27,950 nt of DNA from Phoenicibacter congonensis (lineage in GTDB: Bacteria; Actinomycetota; Coriobacteriia; Coriobacteriales; Eggerthellaceae). Below, piece after piece: positions 6,541-15,115 of the stretch; position 1 is the stretch's first letter; the number at the start of each line of letters is the position of its first letter. The translations under genes were made by a program, and so were the position numbers. Location of the stretch: positions 1 through 27,950 of the forward strand of contig JAUMVS010000005.1 of assembly GCA_030530045.1 (NCBI GenBank), given 5' to 3'. The notes under the pieces are model-generated. The model saw nothing but the letters and a program-made list of their open reading frames with translations, was not told where the DNA came from and searched no databases.

Positions 6541-7878
6541 TTATGACGCTTTAAATTCATATTCAAACGTGTAGTAGCCAGTTGATTCGTCGGCCGTGAG
6601 CGTTTGTTCAGCACCATCGACTGTGACTTTGACTGGGTCGGAATTTGCAGTCTGGAATTCAAACTTACCAGTGACATCCCAAGTCTTCGTTTCGCCACCT
6701 TCAATGATGCCTTCAAAGTCTTGCGTGCCATCAATTGTGACGATGCACCAGCTTTGTGAGTCTTTTTCTACAGTCACTGCAATTGTCGCCTTTGTGGCTT
6801 TTGCAGGCTCTGTTGTTGTGGTTGTGTCTTCTTTATTTGAAGTGTCGGTCAAGCCAGAAATTGGCATTGTTGGAACGTCTTCTTCGTGATTGTTGCCCTT
6901 GCCAATCAAAAGCGTCGCAATGACAATAACAAGAACTAAAACAATGGCAGCCACTGCAATCATTAAAAGTTTTTGTCCATCTAGTGCAGGCATGTTGATG
7001 CCAGGTTTTTTGCCTAGCGAATATGTCGAAGACATCGATTTTGTGGTTCTACCGTTTCTGCGACTTGAAAGCATTGTCTCTTGGCGAGAGTCTCTTCTCG
7101 AACGTGAGGAAGAGCCGCTTCTTCTAGATTGCCTTGCTTCTCTTGCGCTGCCCTGCTCGTCATTTCGAGAGCTATACCTGGAAGAACGAGTGCTTCTTTG
7201 TTCAGCAGACGCTGATGTCCGGCTAGTTCTGCGAGGTCTGTTGCCGTAACTTGATTGTTCGGCTTCAGCCTGATAATCAGTAGAAGCTGCTGGAGCTGGG
7301 TAATCGCTAGAGACGAACTCTCGACCGCTTTGTGCCGATGCTACTTCTTGGCTTCTTCTTGAAGAGGCATATGAACCCATGCGAGAAGCATATCTCGGGT
7401 TAGCAGTTCGACTTTGATCTTGTGCATAATCATCGTTAAAGTCAGGTGCAACGTCTTCTGCCTGGTAATCTTTAGCTTGTTGGCTAGCTCTAGTTTGGCG
7501 AGTGCTAGCCTGGTCCCAAGAAGAGCGAGTTGTGCGAGTTCTTGAGCCCGAACGGCTAGTTCGAGAGGACGCGCCAGCAGAGCTTGAACGCTCAGAAGAG
7601 CGCTCACCTCTGCGTAAATAGGCATCGTATTCTGCTAAATATTGATTCGAAATCTCATTTTGATTTAGACCGACGGTTCGAGCATAGGTCCTAATCATGT
7701 TCTTCGCAAAGCCTGTAGCAGGCATGTTTTTAAAATCGCTGTTTTCAATCGACTGTAGAATGTCGGCGCGAATGCGAAGACGTCGAGAGAGCGTGTTCAA
7801 GTCGAAGCCGGCGTTTTCGCGAGCTTCCTTTAGCTTCTGTCCAAAAGATTGGGTATTGTACAAAAGGTCATTATCCAA
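6541..7878 (-). CDS. rodZ: RodZ-like membrane protein (HTH, long Ser/Arg-rich linker, TM, DUF4115-like)
   Basis: RodZ links the cell-shape machinery to the membrane through a cytoplasmic helix-turn-helix domain. Here residues about 11-85 form the HTH (FGQKLKEARENAGFDLNTLS, then RADILQSIENSDF), about 90-300 a low-complexity region rich in Ser, Arg, Gln and Ala, about 304-325 one membrane helix, and about 365-435 a beta-rich extracytoplasmic domain (SWCIVTIDG, GGETKTWDV) like the RodZ C-terminal domain. The 210-residue linker is much longer than in Bacillus RodZ (about 290 residues in total). The start is TTG at 7878, with GGGGG 7 bases upstream overlapping the ftsK stop; no in-frame ATG fits the HTH. 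The gene is 11 bases after ftsK. In low-GC Gram-positives rodZ (ymfM) also sits upstream of pgsA-cinA-recA. Confidence 0.88.
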   Translation of the reverse strand: MDNDLLYNTQSFGQKLKEARENAGFDLNTLSRRLRIRADILQSIENSDFKNMPATGFAKNMIRTYARTVGLNQNEISNQYLAEYDAYLRRGERSSERSSSAGASSRTSRSGSRTRTTRSSWDQASTRQTRASQQAKDYQAEDVAPDFNDDYAQDQSRTANPRYASRMGSYASSRRSQEVASAQSGREFVSSDYPAPAASTDYQAEAEQSSYGNRPRRTSRTSASAEQRSTRSSRYSSRNDEQGSAREARQSRRSGSSSRSRRDSRQETMLSSRRNGRTTKSMSSTYSLGKKPGINMPALDGQKLLMIAVAAIVLVLVIVIATLLIGKGNNHEEDVPTMPISGLTDTSNKEDTTTTTEPAKATKATIAVTVEKDSQSWCIVTIDGTQDFEGIIEGGETKTWDVTGKFEFQTANSDPVKVTVDGAEQTLTADESTGYYTFEYEFKAS

Positions 7879-7889
7879 AACCCAACCCC

Positions 7890-10373
7890 CTAATCATTAG
7901 CCTCGAACGCTTTAAGTGTCTCTAATTCTAGCGCATCAACCAGCACTTCTCTAGGCTTGGACCCATTAGCAGGACCAACAATTCCCTTCTCTTCGAGCTG
8001 ATCCATAATGCGTCCAGCGCGAGAATAGCCAACTTTTAGTCGACGCTGCAAGTTTGATGTAGAGCCAAACCCAGCGGAAATGCAGATGTCAGCCGCTTCC
8101 CAAACGAGCGGGTCATCGTCTTGGCCTGCACCATTAGGCATTGGCGAGGAATCGCCAAGAGTGATTACGTTGGTAGTCAAAATTTCGTTATTGTATTCAG
8201 GCTCACCTTGCTGCTTAATAAACTCAACAACTGCTTTGATTTCTTCATTTGATACAAAGCAGCCCTGGATGCGCATTGGTTTTCCAAGCTCAGGTTTTGA
8301 AAGGAGCAAGTCTCCAAGACCGATCAAATCCTCGGCTCCATTTTGATCGAGAATTACGCGAGAGTCGATTGATGAAGCAACATTAAATGCAATTCTGTTA
8401 GTGATGTTTGACTTAATTAAGCCTGTGACAACATTTGTTGATGGGCGCTGAGTTGCAACAATCAGATGAATGCCTGCGGCACGTGCAAGCTGAGCAAGAC
8501 GGCAAATCGAGCTTTCAACTTCTTTACCAACACACATCATGAGGTCAGCAAGCTCGTCAATAATAATGACGATGTATGGAAGATGCACGTGTTTTTTCTC
8601 TTCGCTAGGGCCAGAACTCGTAACCTTTTTAATTTCGTCTAGCGAGCCTTCTTTTACCTTGGCGTTGTATTCTTTAATGTTTCTAGCGGCAACTTCGCTC
8701 ATGATTTTTAGGCGTCGCTCCATCTCGGCCACCGCCCAAGTGAGCGCACTAGCTGCTTCTTTAGGCTCGGTGACAACAGGAGCATAGAGGTGCGGAATGC
8801 CGTTGTATGGCGTGAATTCAACACGCTTTGGGTCAATCATAATGAAGCGAACATCATCAGGTGTCGCGCGCATCAGAATCGACATGATCATCGCATTGAC
8901 AGAGACCGATTTGCCAGAACCTGTGGTGCCACCAATCAGCAAGTGAGGCATTGTTGCTAAATTAGTGACAATTGAGTTGCCTTCTACGTCCTTGCCAATT
9001 GCAATTTGCAGAGGACCAGGTTTGGCATCTCTTAAGATCTCAGAGAGATAAACGGTCTCGCGGTGCTGATTTGGAACCTCAATTCCAACATAGTTAGTGC
9101 CAGGAATTGGTGCAAAAATGCGCACCGATGTTGCAGCTAGCGCAAGAGCAAGGTCGGTTCCAAGATTTTGAATTTTGTTAACTCTAACACCAGCAGGAAG
9201 CTCAATTTTAAAAAGTGTAACTGTTGGGCCCGCAACCCAACCAACAACCTGCGCTGGGACACCAAAATCTTCTAGTGACTGCTGAAGCTCGGCTGCCACT
9301 TCCGCTAAATGAATGTCGCTGTTTTTATTAACCTTTGTCTCTTTTGGCTTCTCAAGCAAGTCCATCGATGGCAGTTTAAAGTCGCTGTCAGCTGACGAAA
9401 GCGCCGGATTTTCCTCAACGTTAGATGCGTTTAGTTTAGACAAATCGTTTACAGGCTTTTTGTTAGCTCTTGGATTTTTAGTAATTTTGCGTGTTAGCTG
9501 GGCAGTTTCTGCATCAGCAGGAACAGTTGCGATGTTGTTGAGATCATTTGCTGTTGCGTTTCTAGTCTTTGGCTGTGGGCGCTTTCTGGACTTTTGGTCA
9601 TCATTAATAGAGTCATGCAAATTGGAAAGCACCGTGGTTTTTCCACCTTCGCATCCTGCAAAACTTGAAACGTCGATGTCTCCATCTTTGGTGAGACGAA
9701 TTTGTGCCTGCTCTAGCGGAACATAATGCAAGTCTTGATTTTGCTTCTTCTCTTCTTTTTCACTTTTAGCAGCCCTAATTCTCTCTTTGAGTATTGAAAA
9801 AGAAAAGCCTGCGACAATGGCACCGATGACCATTATCAAAACGCAAATTACCGAAGAGACGATTTTTCCGAAAAGTGAAATTAAAACCCAACCAATTGAG
9901 TTGCCAAGATAGCCGCCGTAGCGGGTCAAATTTAAGTCAGAGAAAAGAAGATTTGGGTCGTCGACATTAAGCACTGCAATTGGTGCCATCATTGCAACGA
10001 GTGTAATGAAGCCCACAAAAAAGATTGAAAGGCCGATGATGAAGTTTGCTCGCTTGAATGTATCGCTGTTTTTAATAAAGAGCGATACACCGATTGCTAT
10101 TAAAACAAAAGGAAAAATGTAGCAACAAATTCCAAAGCACATGTGCGTTGCAGTGCTTAAAAACTGTGAAACTGCGCCCTGAACATCCTTTAGTGCTGCA
10201 AGGATTAAAAGGATTACTCCCAAAAAGATTAAACAGACTCCGCCAATTCGTCTAGAGAGACTGTTTTCTTGCGCAGAAACAGCGGCAGCCTTTGGATTGC
10301 GGCTGCCTTTCTGCTTTGAACTCGAATTACTGTTCGAATTGATTTTTCTAACTTGTTGTTTTTTTGCTGCCAT
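7890..10373 (-). CDS. ftsK: DNA translocase FtsK/SpoIIIE
   Basis: A membrane-anchored, septum-associated hexameric DNA pump that clears chromosomes from the division plane and assists dimer resolution. The 827-residue protein has four N-terminal membrane helices (about 44-62, 78-100, 110-135 and 160-190), a charged linker (about 200-350), a RecA-like motor with Walker A GGTTGSGKS at 481-489, the VIIIDELADLMM Walker B, the VATQRPSTNVVTG segment, and a C-terminal winged-helix gamma domain (about 765-827) that reads KOPS/SRS-type sequences. Length is typical for the Gram-positive SpoIIIE type. The ATG at 10373 has no clear ribosome binding site, and the 33-bp gap after RNase J is AT-rich. The rodZ-like gene follows after 11 bases. 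Confidence 0.97.
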   Translation of the reverse strand: MAAKKQQVRKINSNSNSSSKQKGSRNPKAAAVSAQENSLSRRIGGVCLIFLGVILLILAALKDVQGAVSQFLSTATHMCFGICCYIFPFVLIAIGVSLFIKNSDTFKRANFIIGLSIFFVGFITLVAMMAPIAVLNVDDPNLLFSDLNLTRYGGYLGNSIGWVLISLFGKIVSSVICVLIMVIGAIVAGFSFSILKERIRAAKSEKEEKKQNQDLHYVPLEQAQIRLTKDGDIDVSSFAGCEGGKTTVLSNLHDSINDDQKSRKRPQPKTRNATANDLNNIATVPADAETAQLTRKITKNPRANKKPVNDLSKLNASNVEENPALSSADSDFKLPSMDLLEKPKETKVNKNSDIHLAEVAAELQQSLEDFGVPAQVVGWVAGPTVTLFKIELPAGVRVNKIQNLGTDLALALAATSVRIFAPIPGTNYVGIEVPNQHRETVYLSEILRDAKPGPLQIAIGKDVEGNSIVTNLATMPHLLIGGTTGSGKSVSVNAMIMSILMRATPDDVRFIMIDPKRVEFTPYNGIPHLYAPVVTEPKEAASALTWAVAEMERRLKIMSEVAARNIKEYNAKVKEGSLDEIKKVTSSGPSEEKKHVHLPYIVIIIDELADLMMCVGKEVESSICRLAQLARAAGIHLIVATQRPSTNVVTGLIKSNITNRIAFNVASSIDSRVILDQNGAEDLIGLGDLLLSKPELGKPMRIQGCFVSNEEIKAVVEFIKQQGEPEYNNEILTTNVITLGDSSPMPNGAGQDDDPLVWEAADICISAGFGSTSNLQRRLKVGYSRAGRIMDQLEEKGIVGPANGSKPREVLVDALELETLKAFEAND

Positions 10374-10406
10374 TTAAACTACATTTTAACTGATAGAGGT
10401 TGTTTG

Positions 10407-12302
10407 CTAAATCTTGAGGACGTTGACCACAACCAGCGGTCTTTGCTTTGTTTTATCCCACATAAACTGCGCAATTGAGTCCCGAACAGTGAACTTGATG
10501 TTTCTTGTTGGAACGTCTTTATCACGCAGTAGTTTCTCTAGCGCATGAGTGCAATGAAGCGATGCTTCTTTGCAAAGAGTCTTGTCGTCGCCGCCAGTGA
10601 TGCCATGCATTTCGACCACTGGTTTTGCTGCAAGCTTGCCTTTTGCTGTAACTGCAACTGCAACTGATGCAAAACCCTGGGTTCCAATCTTGTTTCTTTC
10701 GTCGAGGATGTCTTGAGAAGTGTCTCCAACTGAGAGTCCATCTACATAAACAATGCCGCTCTCAACACTTGGTCCGCGCTTTATTCCTCTTGAATTCATG
10801 ACGAGCGAGTCACCATTGTCGAGAATGAAAATGTTTTTCTCATCCATTCCCATTTGCTTTGCAAGGTTGGCATGTGCGCGAAGATGCGTTGCTTCACCAT
10901 GGACTGGCATGAAATAACGTGGTTTGACGAATGCAAGCATTAACTTGAGCTCTTCTTGGCTGCCATGACCTGAAACGTGCACGCAAGCGCGGCTTTTGTC
11001 ATAAACATCGCATCCGATTTTTGAAAGCATGTTAATGACCTTTGTAACAGCCTTTTCATTTCCAGGAACTGGAGTGGCCGAGATAATTACAGTGTCACCA
11101 GGCTCAATCTCAATTGTCTTGTGCTCACCATTAGCGATTCGAGAAAGAGCGCTCAGTGGTTCACCTTGCGAACCTGTGCACATAATGACAACTTTATCAG
11201 GGCTAGTTTTATCCAGGTAATAGGCATCAATCAAATCGTTGTCAGAAATCTGAAGATAGCCAAGCTTTCTTGCGATTTCTGTGTTTTGAATCATAGAGCG
11301 ACCAGTAACAACAACTTTTCTGTTTGCCTCAATTGCTGCATTGCAAATTTGCTGCAAGCGATGAATGTGTGACGCAAATGAAGCAATGATTACCTTGCCT
11401 TTTGCATGCGAAATTACTTCGCGAAGGGTCTTCCCCACTTCTGCTTCTGACTTAGTAAAGCCAGGCACAACAGCATTTGTTGAGTCGCTCATGAGCAAAT
11501 CAACGCCTTTAGATGCAAATTTTGTAATCGAGGCAAAGTCGGTTCTGACGCCGTCAATTGGGGTTTGGTCTAGCTTAAAGTCGCCAGTGTGCATGACGTT
11601 TCCTGCTGGGCTTTGAATGAAAAGACCGACAGAGCCTGGAATTGAATGATTTACCGAGAAGAAGTTAACGTCAAAGCAACCAATCTTTTGATGGTCGCCA
11701 GGCTTGATTTCGCAAAGTTTTGCATTTTTGATGCCATGCTCTTTGAATTTGCCCTCAATGAGACCAAGGGTTAACTTTGTCGCATAAATTGGAATCTCAA
11801 TTCCAATATCTTTCATGAGGTAGGGCAAAGAGCCTGTGTGGTCCTCGTGACCATGGGTAATCACGATGCCGCGAAGCTTCTCGGCGTTCTCGAGAATGTA
11901 TGTGTAATCAGGCAAAATGAGGTCGATGCCTGGGTGATCGTCTTCAGGAAACATGAGTCCTGCGTCGTCTAAAAGGATGTCTCCTTTGCATTCAAACGCT
12001 GTCATGTTTTTACCGATTGCATCAAGACCACCAAGCGGAATAACTCTCAGTTGTGCTTTTGGGTCGATGCTTCCGTTATGATGAGCAACTTGTCTTGAAC
12101 GATTGTTGCTTGTCTTCTTTTTTTGCGAGTCATATCTTCCGCGCGAAAGTTCTGGCCTTTCACGGTCAACTTTTACGTGTTTATAAAAACTCGTCTTCTT
12201 GCGTTTTGAATCACGAGAAGACGAGCTTTTGGCACGCGAAGCTGTCTCAGAAGATTTCTCTGCTGTTTTCTTAGCAGAATCCTCGGACTGCTTTTGTGTC
12301 AT
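10407..12302 (-). CDS. rnj: Ribonuclease J with basic N-terminal extension
   Basis: RNase J is a metallo-beta-lactamase/beta-CASP enzyme with 5'-to-3' exonuclease and endonuclease activity in mRNA decay and rRNA maturation. The catalytic HGHEDH motif is at 150-155. Other family marks are LRVIPLGGLDAIGKNM near 85-100, MHTGDFKLD, DSTNA, the beta-CASP region with CTGSQGEPLSALSRIA, and HVSGHGSQEELK. Residues 1-80 are an extra Lys/Ser/Arg-rich tail; Bacillus RNase J1 begins directly with the catalytic fold. Similar basic tails occur in actinobacterial RNase J. Total length is 631 residues against about 555. The ATG at 12302 has AAGAGGT 6-7 bases upstream. The gene lies 26 bases after pnp, so exo- and endonuclease are probably co-expressed. 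Confidence 0.96.
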   Translation of the reverse strand: MTQKQSEDSAKKTAEKSSETASRAKSSSSRDSKRKKTSFYKHVKVDRERPELSRGRYDSQKKKTSNNRSRQVAHHNGSIDPKAQLRVIPLGGLDAIGKNMTAFECKGDILLDDAGLMFPEDDHPGIDLILPDYTYILENAEKLRGIVITHGHEDHTGSLPYLMKDIGIEIPIYATKLTLGLIEGKFKEHGIKNAKLCEIKPGDHQKIGCFDVNFFSVNHSIPGSVGLFIQSPAGNVMHTGDFKLDQTPIDGVRTDFASITKFASKGVDLLMSDSTNAVVPGFTKSEAEVGKTLREVISHAKGKVIIASFASHIHRLQQICNAAIEANRKVVVTGRSMIQNTEIARKLGYLQISDNDLIDAYYLDKTSPDKVVIMCTGSQGEPLSALSRIANGEHKTIEIEPGDTVIISATPVPGNEKAVTKVINMLSKIGCDVYDKSRACVHVSGHGSQEELKLMLAFVKPRYFMPVHGEATHLRAHANLAKQMGMDEKNIFILDNGDSLVMNSRGIKRGPSVESGIVYVDGLSVGDTSQDILDERNKIGTQGFASVAVAVTAKGKLAAKPVVEMHGITGGDDKTLCKEASLHCTHALEKLLRDKDVPTRNIKFTVRDSIAQFMWDKTKQRPLVVVNVLKI

Positions 12303-12328
12303 ATTTAAACCTCTTTAATTCTCCAAAT

Positions 12329-14497
12329 TTAGTGCTTTCTAAATGGTTTTCTGTCTTGTTTTTCTGGACGTTTTAACTGTTTTTTATCACCGCCGTCAGC
12401 ACCACCTTCAACCTTTGGCTTGTCAAGACGGTCAAGTGAAATTTTTCCTGTTTTAGGGTCGATCTCTGTGATTTCGACTTTAACTACATCGCCAACTGAC
12501 ATGATGTCTTCTGGGTGACGAACTCTGCCAATCGCCATCTTTGAAACGTGCAAAAGACCATCACGATTAGGAGTCAAGCGAATGAATGCACCGAAGTCTT
12601 TCAGGCCAACAACTTCACCTTCGTAGACCTCTCCCACTTCTGGCTCGTGCACGATGTCATGAATCATTTTGAGTGCTGCATCAGAAGACTCTTTTGAAGT
12701 TGCAGCAACATGCACTGTGCCGTCTTCTTGAATCTCGATTGTTGCGCCAGTTTCGTCCTGAATTCCGCGGATAACTTTGCCGCCAGAACCAATGACGTCA
12801 CGAATCTTGTCGGTGTCGATGATGATAGTTTCAATGCGAGGAACAGTTTCGCGCATTTCCTCACGAGGAGCAGCGATTGTTTCAAGCATTGCATTCAAAA
12901 TGAAAGCTCTGCCTTCTTTAGCCTGCGCAAGAGCACGAGACAAAATGTCTACTGAAAGACCTTTTGCCTTGTTGTCCATCTGAAGGGCTGTGATGCCATT
13001 TTTTGTGCCACAAACTTTGAAGTCCATGTCGCCAAGGAAGTCCTCAAGACCTTGGATGTCGGTCAAGATTACAACGCCATCTTCCTCTTTAATGAGACCC
13101 ATTGCAACACCGCTAACAGGCTCTTTAATTGGAACACCAGCGTCCATGAGAGCAAGAGTTGAGCCGCAAGTTGAAGCCATTGAAGAAGATCCGTTTGATT
13201 CAAGAACTTCTGAAACTACACGAATTGCATATGGGAATTCATCTTCGCTTGGAAGAACTGGCACCAAAGCCTTTTCTGCCAAGCTACCATGACCAATTTC
13301 ACGGCGCTTTGGAGCACCCATTCTGCCGCATTCACCTGTGCAGTATGGTGGGAAGTTGTAGTGATGCATGTAGCGACGCTCAGTCTCAGGGTCAATTGTG
13401 TCGAGACGCTGTGCCTCATTTAGCATGCCAAGGGTTGCGATGGAGAGAGCCTGAGTTTGTCCTCTTTGGAACAAGCCAGAACCATGAACGCGTGGAAGAT
13501 AGCCAGGAACAATGTGAAGTGGACGAACCTCAGTTGGTTTGCGTCCGTCAACACGCTCGCCTTGCTCGATAATCATGCGGCGCATTGCCTTTTTCTCGAG
13601 CTTTTTGAGTGCAGCAGCAATGTCGCCTGCCCACTCTTCGCGCTCTTCCTCGGTAAAGCCTTCCTCGGTGATTTGAGTTTTGAGGGCTTCAACGTTTGCA
13701 ATTCTAGATGCTTTGTCGTCGCCTTTGATTGCAGCAGCCATTTCTTCGTAATGAGCTGAGACAACTTCGTCAATTTTTGCATCAGGAATTTGAGGTGTGT
13801 ACTCGAGTTTTGTAGGGTTAACTTTGTCGATAAAACGCTGTTGTGCCTTGCAGAATTCTGCGATTGCTTCCTGACCAAAGTTCATAGCAGCAAGCATGTC
13901 TTCTTCTGAAACTTCTTCAGCTCCTGCTTCAACCATAGAAATGAATTCAGAAGTTCCAGCAATTGTGAGCTCAAGGTCGCTTTCTTTTTGCTCGGCAAAA
14001 GTTGGGTTTACGATGAACTCTTTTGTTTCTTTGTTGCGGCCAATTCTAACACATGCTGCAGGTCCCTCGAAAGGAGCTCCGCCAACCATCAAAGCAGCTG
14101 AAGCAGCGCCGATGCAAATTACATCAGGTGCATTGTCAGGGTCGCAAACTAAAGTAGTAGCAACAATTTGAACTTCTTTTTTGAAATCCTCTGGGAAACC
14201 AGGGCGAATTGGTCGGTCAATCATGCGAGCTGTGAGTGTGCCTTTGTCAGAAGGCTTAGCCTCGCGCTTCAAGAATCCGCCAGGGATTCTGCCGACAGAA
14301 TACATTTTTTCGATGAAATCAACTGTTAGTGGAAAGAAGTCATAATTTTTGTCTTCCTTTGAAACAACAGCTGTGACGAGCACTGTTGTCTCGCCGCAAG
14401 TTGCTAAAACAGCGCCTGTAGCCTGCTTTGCAAGCTCGCCTGTTTCAAAGCGGTAGTTCTTTCCATAAAGTTCAAATTCTTCTACGATTTTTGCCAT
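12329..14497 (-). CDS. pnp: Polyribonucleotide nucleotidyltransferase (PNPase)
   Basis: PNPase is a trimeric phosphorolytic 3'-to-5' exoribonuclease. The protein has two RNase PH domains (GETTVLVTAVVS and RIPGGFLKREAKPSD in the first; GQTQALSIATLG and SDGEFP-like PSEDEFPYAIRVVSEVLESNGSS in the second), an intervening helical region (about 240-320), a KH domain (DVIGSGGKVIRGI) and an S1 domain (YEGEVVGLKDFGAFIRL), ending in a Lys/Arg-rich tail. A GTG at 14533 is open in frame and would add 12 residues, but the conserved start is MAKIVEEFELYG at 14497, preceded by a purine-rich AAAGAAG. That gives 722 residues, normal for the family. It follows rpsO, as in most bacteria, with a terminator-like hairpin and a palindrome in the leader. 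Confidence 0.97.
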   Translation of the reverse strand: MAKIVEEFELYGKNYRFETGELAKQATGAVLATCGETTVLVTAVVSKEDKNYDFFPLTVDFIEKMYSVGRIPGGFLKREAKPSDKGTLTARMIDRPIRPGFPEDFKKEVQIVATTLVCDPDNAPDVICIGAASAALMVGGAPFEGPAACVRIGRNKETKEFIVNPTFAEQKESDLELTIAGTSEFISMVEAGAEEVSEEDMLAAMNFGQEAIAEFCKAQQRFIDKVNPTKLEYTPQIPDAKIDEVVSAHYEEMAAAIKGDDKASRIANVEALKTQITEEGFTEEEREEWAGDIAAALKKLEKKAMRRMIIEQGERVDGRKPTEVRPLHIVPGYLPRVHGSGLFQRGQTQALSIATLGMLNEAQRLDTIDPETERRYMHHYNFPPYCTGECGRMGAPKRREIGHGSLAEKALVPVLPSEDEFPYAIRVVSEVLESNGSSSMASTCGSTLALMDAGVPIKEPVSGVAMGLIKEEDGVVILTDIQGLEDFLGDMDFKVCGTKNGITALQMDNKAKGLSVDILSRALAQAKEGRAFILNAMLETIAAPREEMRETVPRIETIIIDTDKIRDVIGSGGKVIRGIQDETGATIEIQEDGTVHVAATSKESSDAALKMIHDIVHEPEVGEVYEGEVVGLKDFGAFIRLTPNRDGLLHVSKMAIGRVRHPEDIMSVGDVVKVEITEIDPKTGKISLDRLDKPKVEGGADGGDKKQLKRPEKQDRKPFRKH

Positions 14498-14526
14498 ATC
14501 TTCTTTTCTTCTTTTCTCTTCGTCTC

Positions 14527-14541
14527 GCCACACCGTGTGGC
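14527..14541. repeat. Palindrome in the pnp leader
   Basis: GCCACAC-C-GTGTGGC (7-bp arms around one base) lies 30 bases upstream of the pnp start, between the rpsO-pnp terminator and the ribosome binding site. It can form a short hairpin or a protein site. In enterobacteria a pnp leader stem is cut by RNase III for autoregulation; whether this one works in that way is unknown. Confidence 0.5.
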
Positions 14542-14563
14542 TAATAATTACTGCTACTTATGT

Positions 14564-14590
14564 AAAAACCCGCTTTGAGCAGCGGGTTTT
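14564..14590 (-). terminator. Rho-independent terminator/attenuator between rpsO and pnp
   Basis: On the minus strand AAAACCCGCT and AGCGGGTTTT form a perfect 10-bp stem with a 6-base loop (GCTCAA), followed by one more T. It starts 6 bases after the rpsO stop. It would end most rpsO transcripts and allow partial readthrough into pnp, since no strong separate pnp promoter is visible in the short gap. Confidence 0.8.
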
Positions 14591-14595
14591 ATAAG

Positions 14596-14883
14596 CTAAA
14601 TATTGTCGCGAATACCAAGCTTTGCAATGAGTTCACGATACTCATCGATGTTCTTGTTCTTGATGTACTTCAGAAGTCCACGACGTTTACCGATGATCTT
14701 CATGAGGCCGCGGCGAGTGTGATTGTCGCCCTTGTGTACCTTGAGATGCTCGGTCAGGTTTCTAATTCTTTCAGTCAGAATTGCGACCTGTACCTCTGGA
14801 GAACCAGAGTCTTTTTCGTTTTTGCCATACTCTTTAATGAGCTCAGCAACTTTTTCGTTTGAAACACTCAAACGTGCAGCCAT
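14596..14883 (-). CDS. rpsO: 30S ribosomal protein S15
   Basis: S15 is a primary 16S rRNA-binding protein of the small-subunit platform. The 95-residue protein has the family signature DSGSPEVQVAILTERIRNLTEHLK and HKGDNHTRRGLMKIIGKRRGLLKYIK. An open frame extends 35 codons upstream, but the S15 N-terminus begins at MAARLSVSNEK; the ATG at 14883 is preceded by AGGTGG at 5 bases, which settles the start. It is slightly longer than the usual 88-89 residues. A long leader of about 130 bases precedes it, fitting possible S15 autoregulation. A strong terminator follows, and then pnp. Confidence 0.98.
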   Translation of the reverse strand: MAARLSVSNEKVAELIKEYGKNEKDSGSPEVQVAILTERIRNLTEHLKVHKGDNHTRRGLMKIIGKRRGLLKYIKNKNIDEYRELIAKLGIRDNI

Positions 14884-15015
14884 GATTGCCACCTTTCTAA
14901 AAAAACCTGTGCGATGTGCTCGCATTCTCAATAAACGTTTGTTACCGAGATTTCGTGTGCGGTGGAGCTCGCGAAGTCTAGGAAACAAATTAAAACGAGT
15001 TGCGCTAAAGCAACC
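14884..15015 (-). promoter_or_regulatory. Long rpsO 5' leader, candidate S15 autoregulatory RNA
   Basis: From the predicted start near 15015 to the rpsO ATG there are about 130 untranslated bases. The first hairpin is GTTGC/GCAAC (14999-15014) at the very 5' end; further complementary GC-rich pieces (CTCG...CGAG) follow. S15 represses its own mRNA through several unrelated leader structures in different phyla, so a structured leader here is expected, but I cannot assign a known class. Confidence 0.35.
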
Positions 15016-15021
15016 TCACAT

Positions 15022-15051
15022 ATTATAGACGAAAAGCGCCAGCTTTATCAG
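15022..15051 (-). promoter_or_regulatory. rpsO promoter
   Basis: The minus strand has a perfect TATAAT at 15022-15027 with CTGATA (4 of 6 matches to TTGACA) at 15046-15051, an 18-bp spacer. The -35 lies inside the loop of the hairpin that ends the pst operon, so the two signals overlap. Confidence 0.6.
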
Positions 15052-15068
15052 AAATTAGCTGACGCTTT
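15032..15068 (-). terminator. Candidate terminator after pstB
   Basis: On the minus strand AAAGCGTCAGCT and AGCTGGCGCTTT form a 12-bp RNA stem including one G-U pair, with a 12-base loop and a short run of four T. It lies about 48 bases after the pstB stop. The T-run is short, so termination may be partial. Confidence 0.5.
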
Positions 15069-15115
15069 AATTGTTGGTTTAATGGGGCGTTTTCACCCTT
15101 TGCTACCACTAGATT

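Noticed and set aside
14498..14533. GTG start of pnp with a 12-residue extension
   Set aside because: The extra residues are highly charged and not part of the PNPase family start; the GTG falls within the leader palindrome.
14884..14988. N-terminal extension of S15
   Set aside because: The conserved protein begins at the ATG at 14883, which has a strong ribosome binding site; the upstream codons do not resemble S15.
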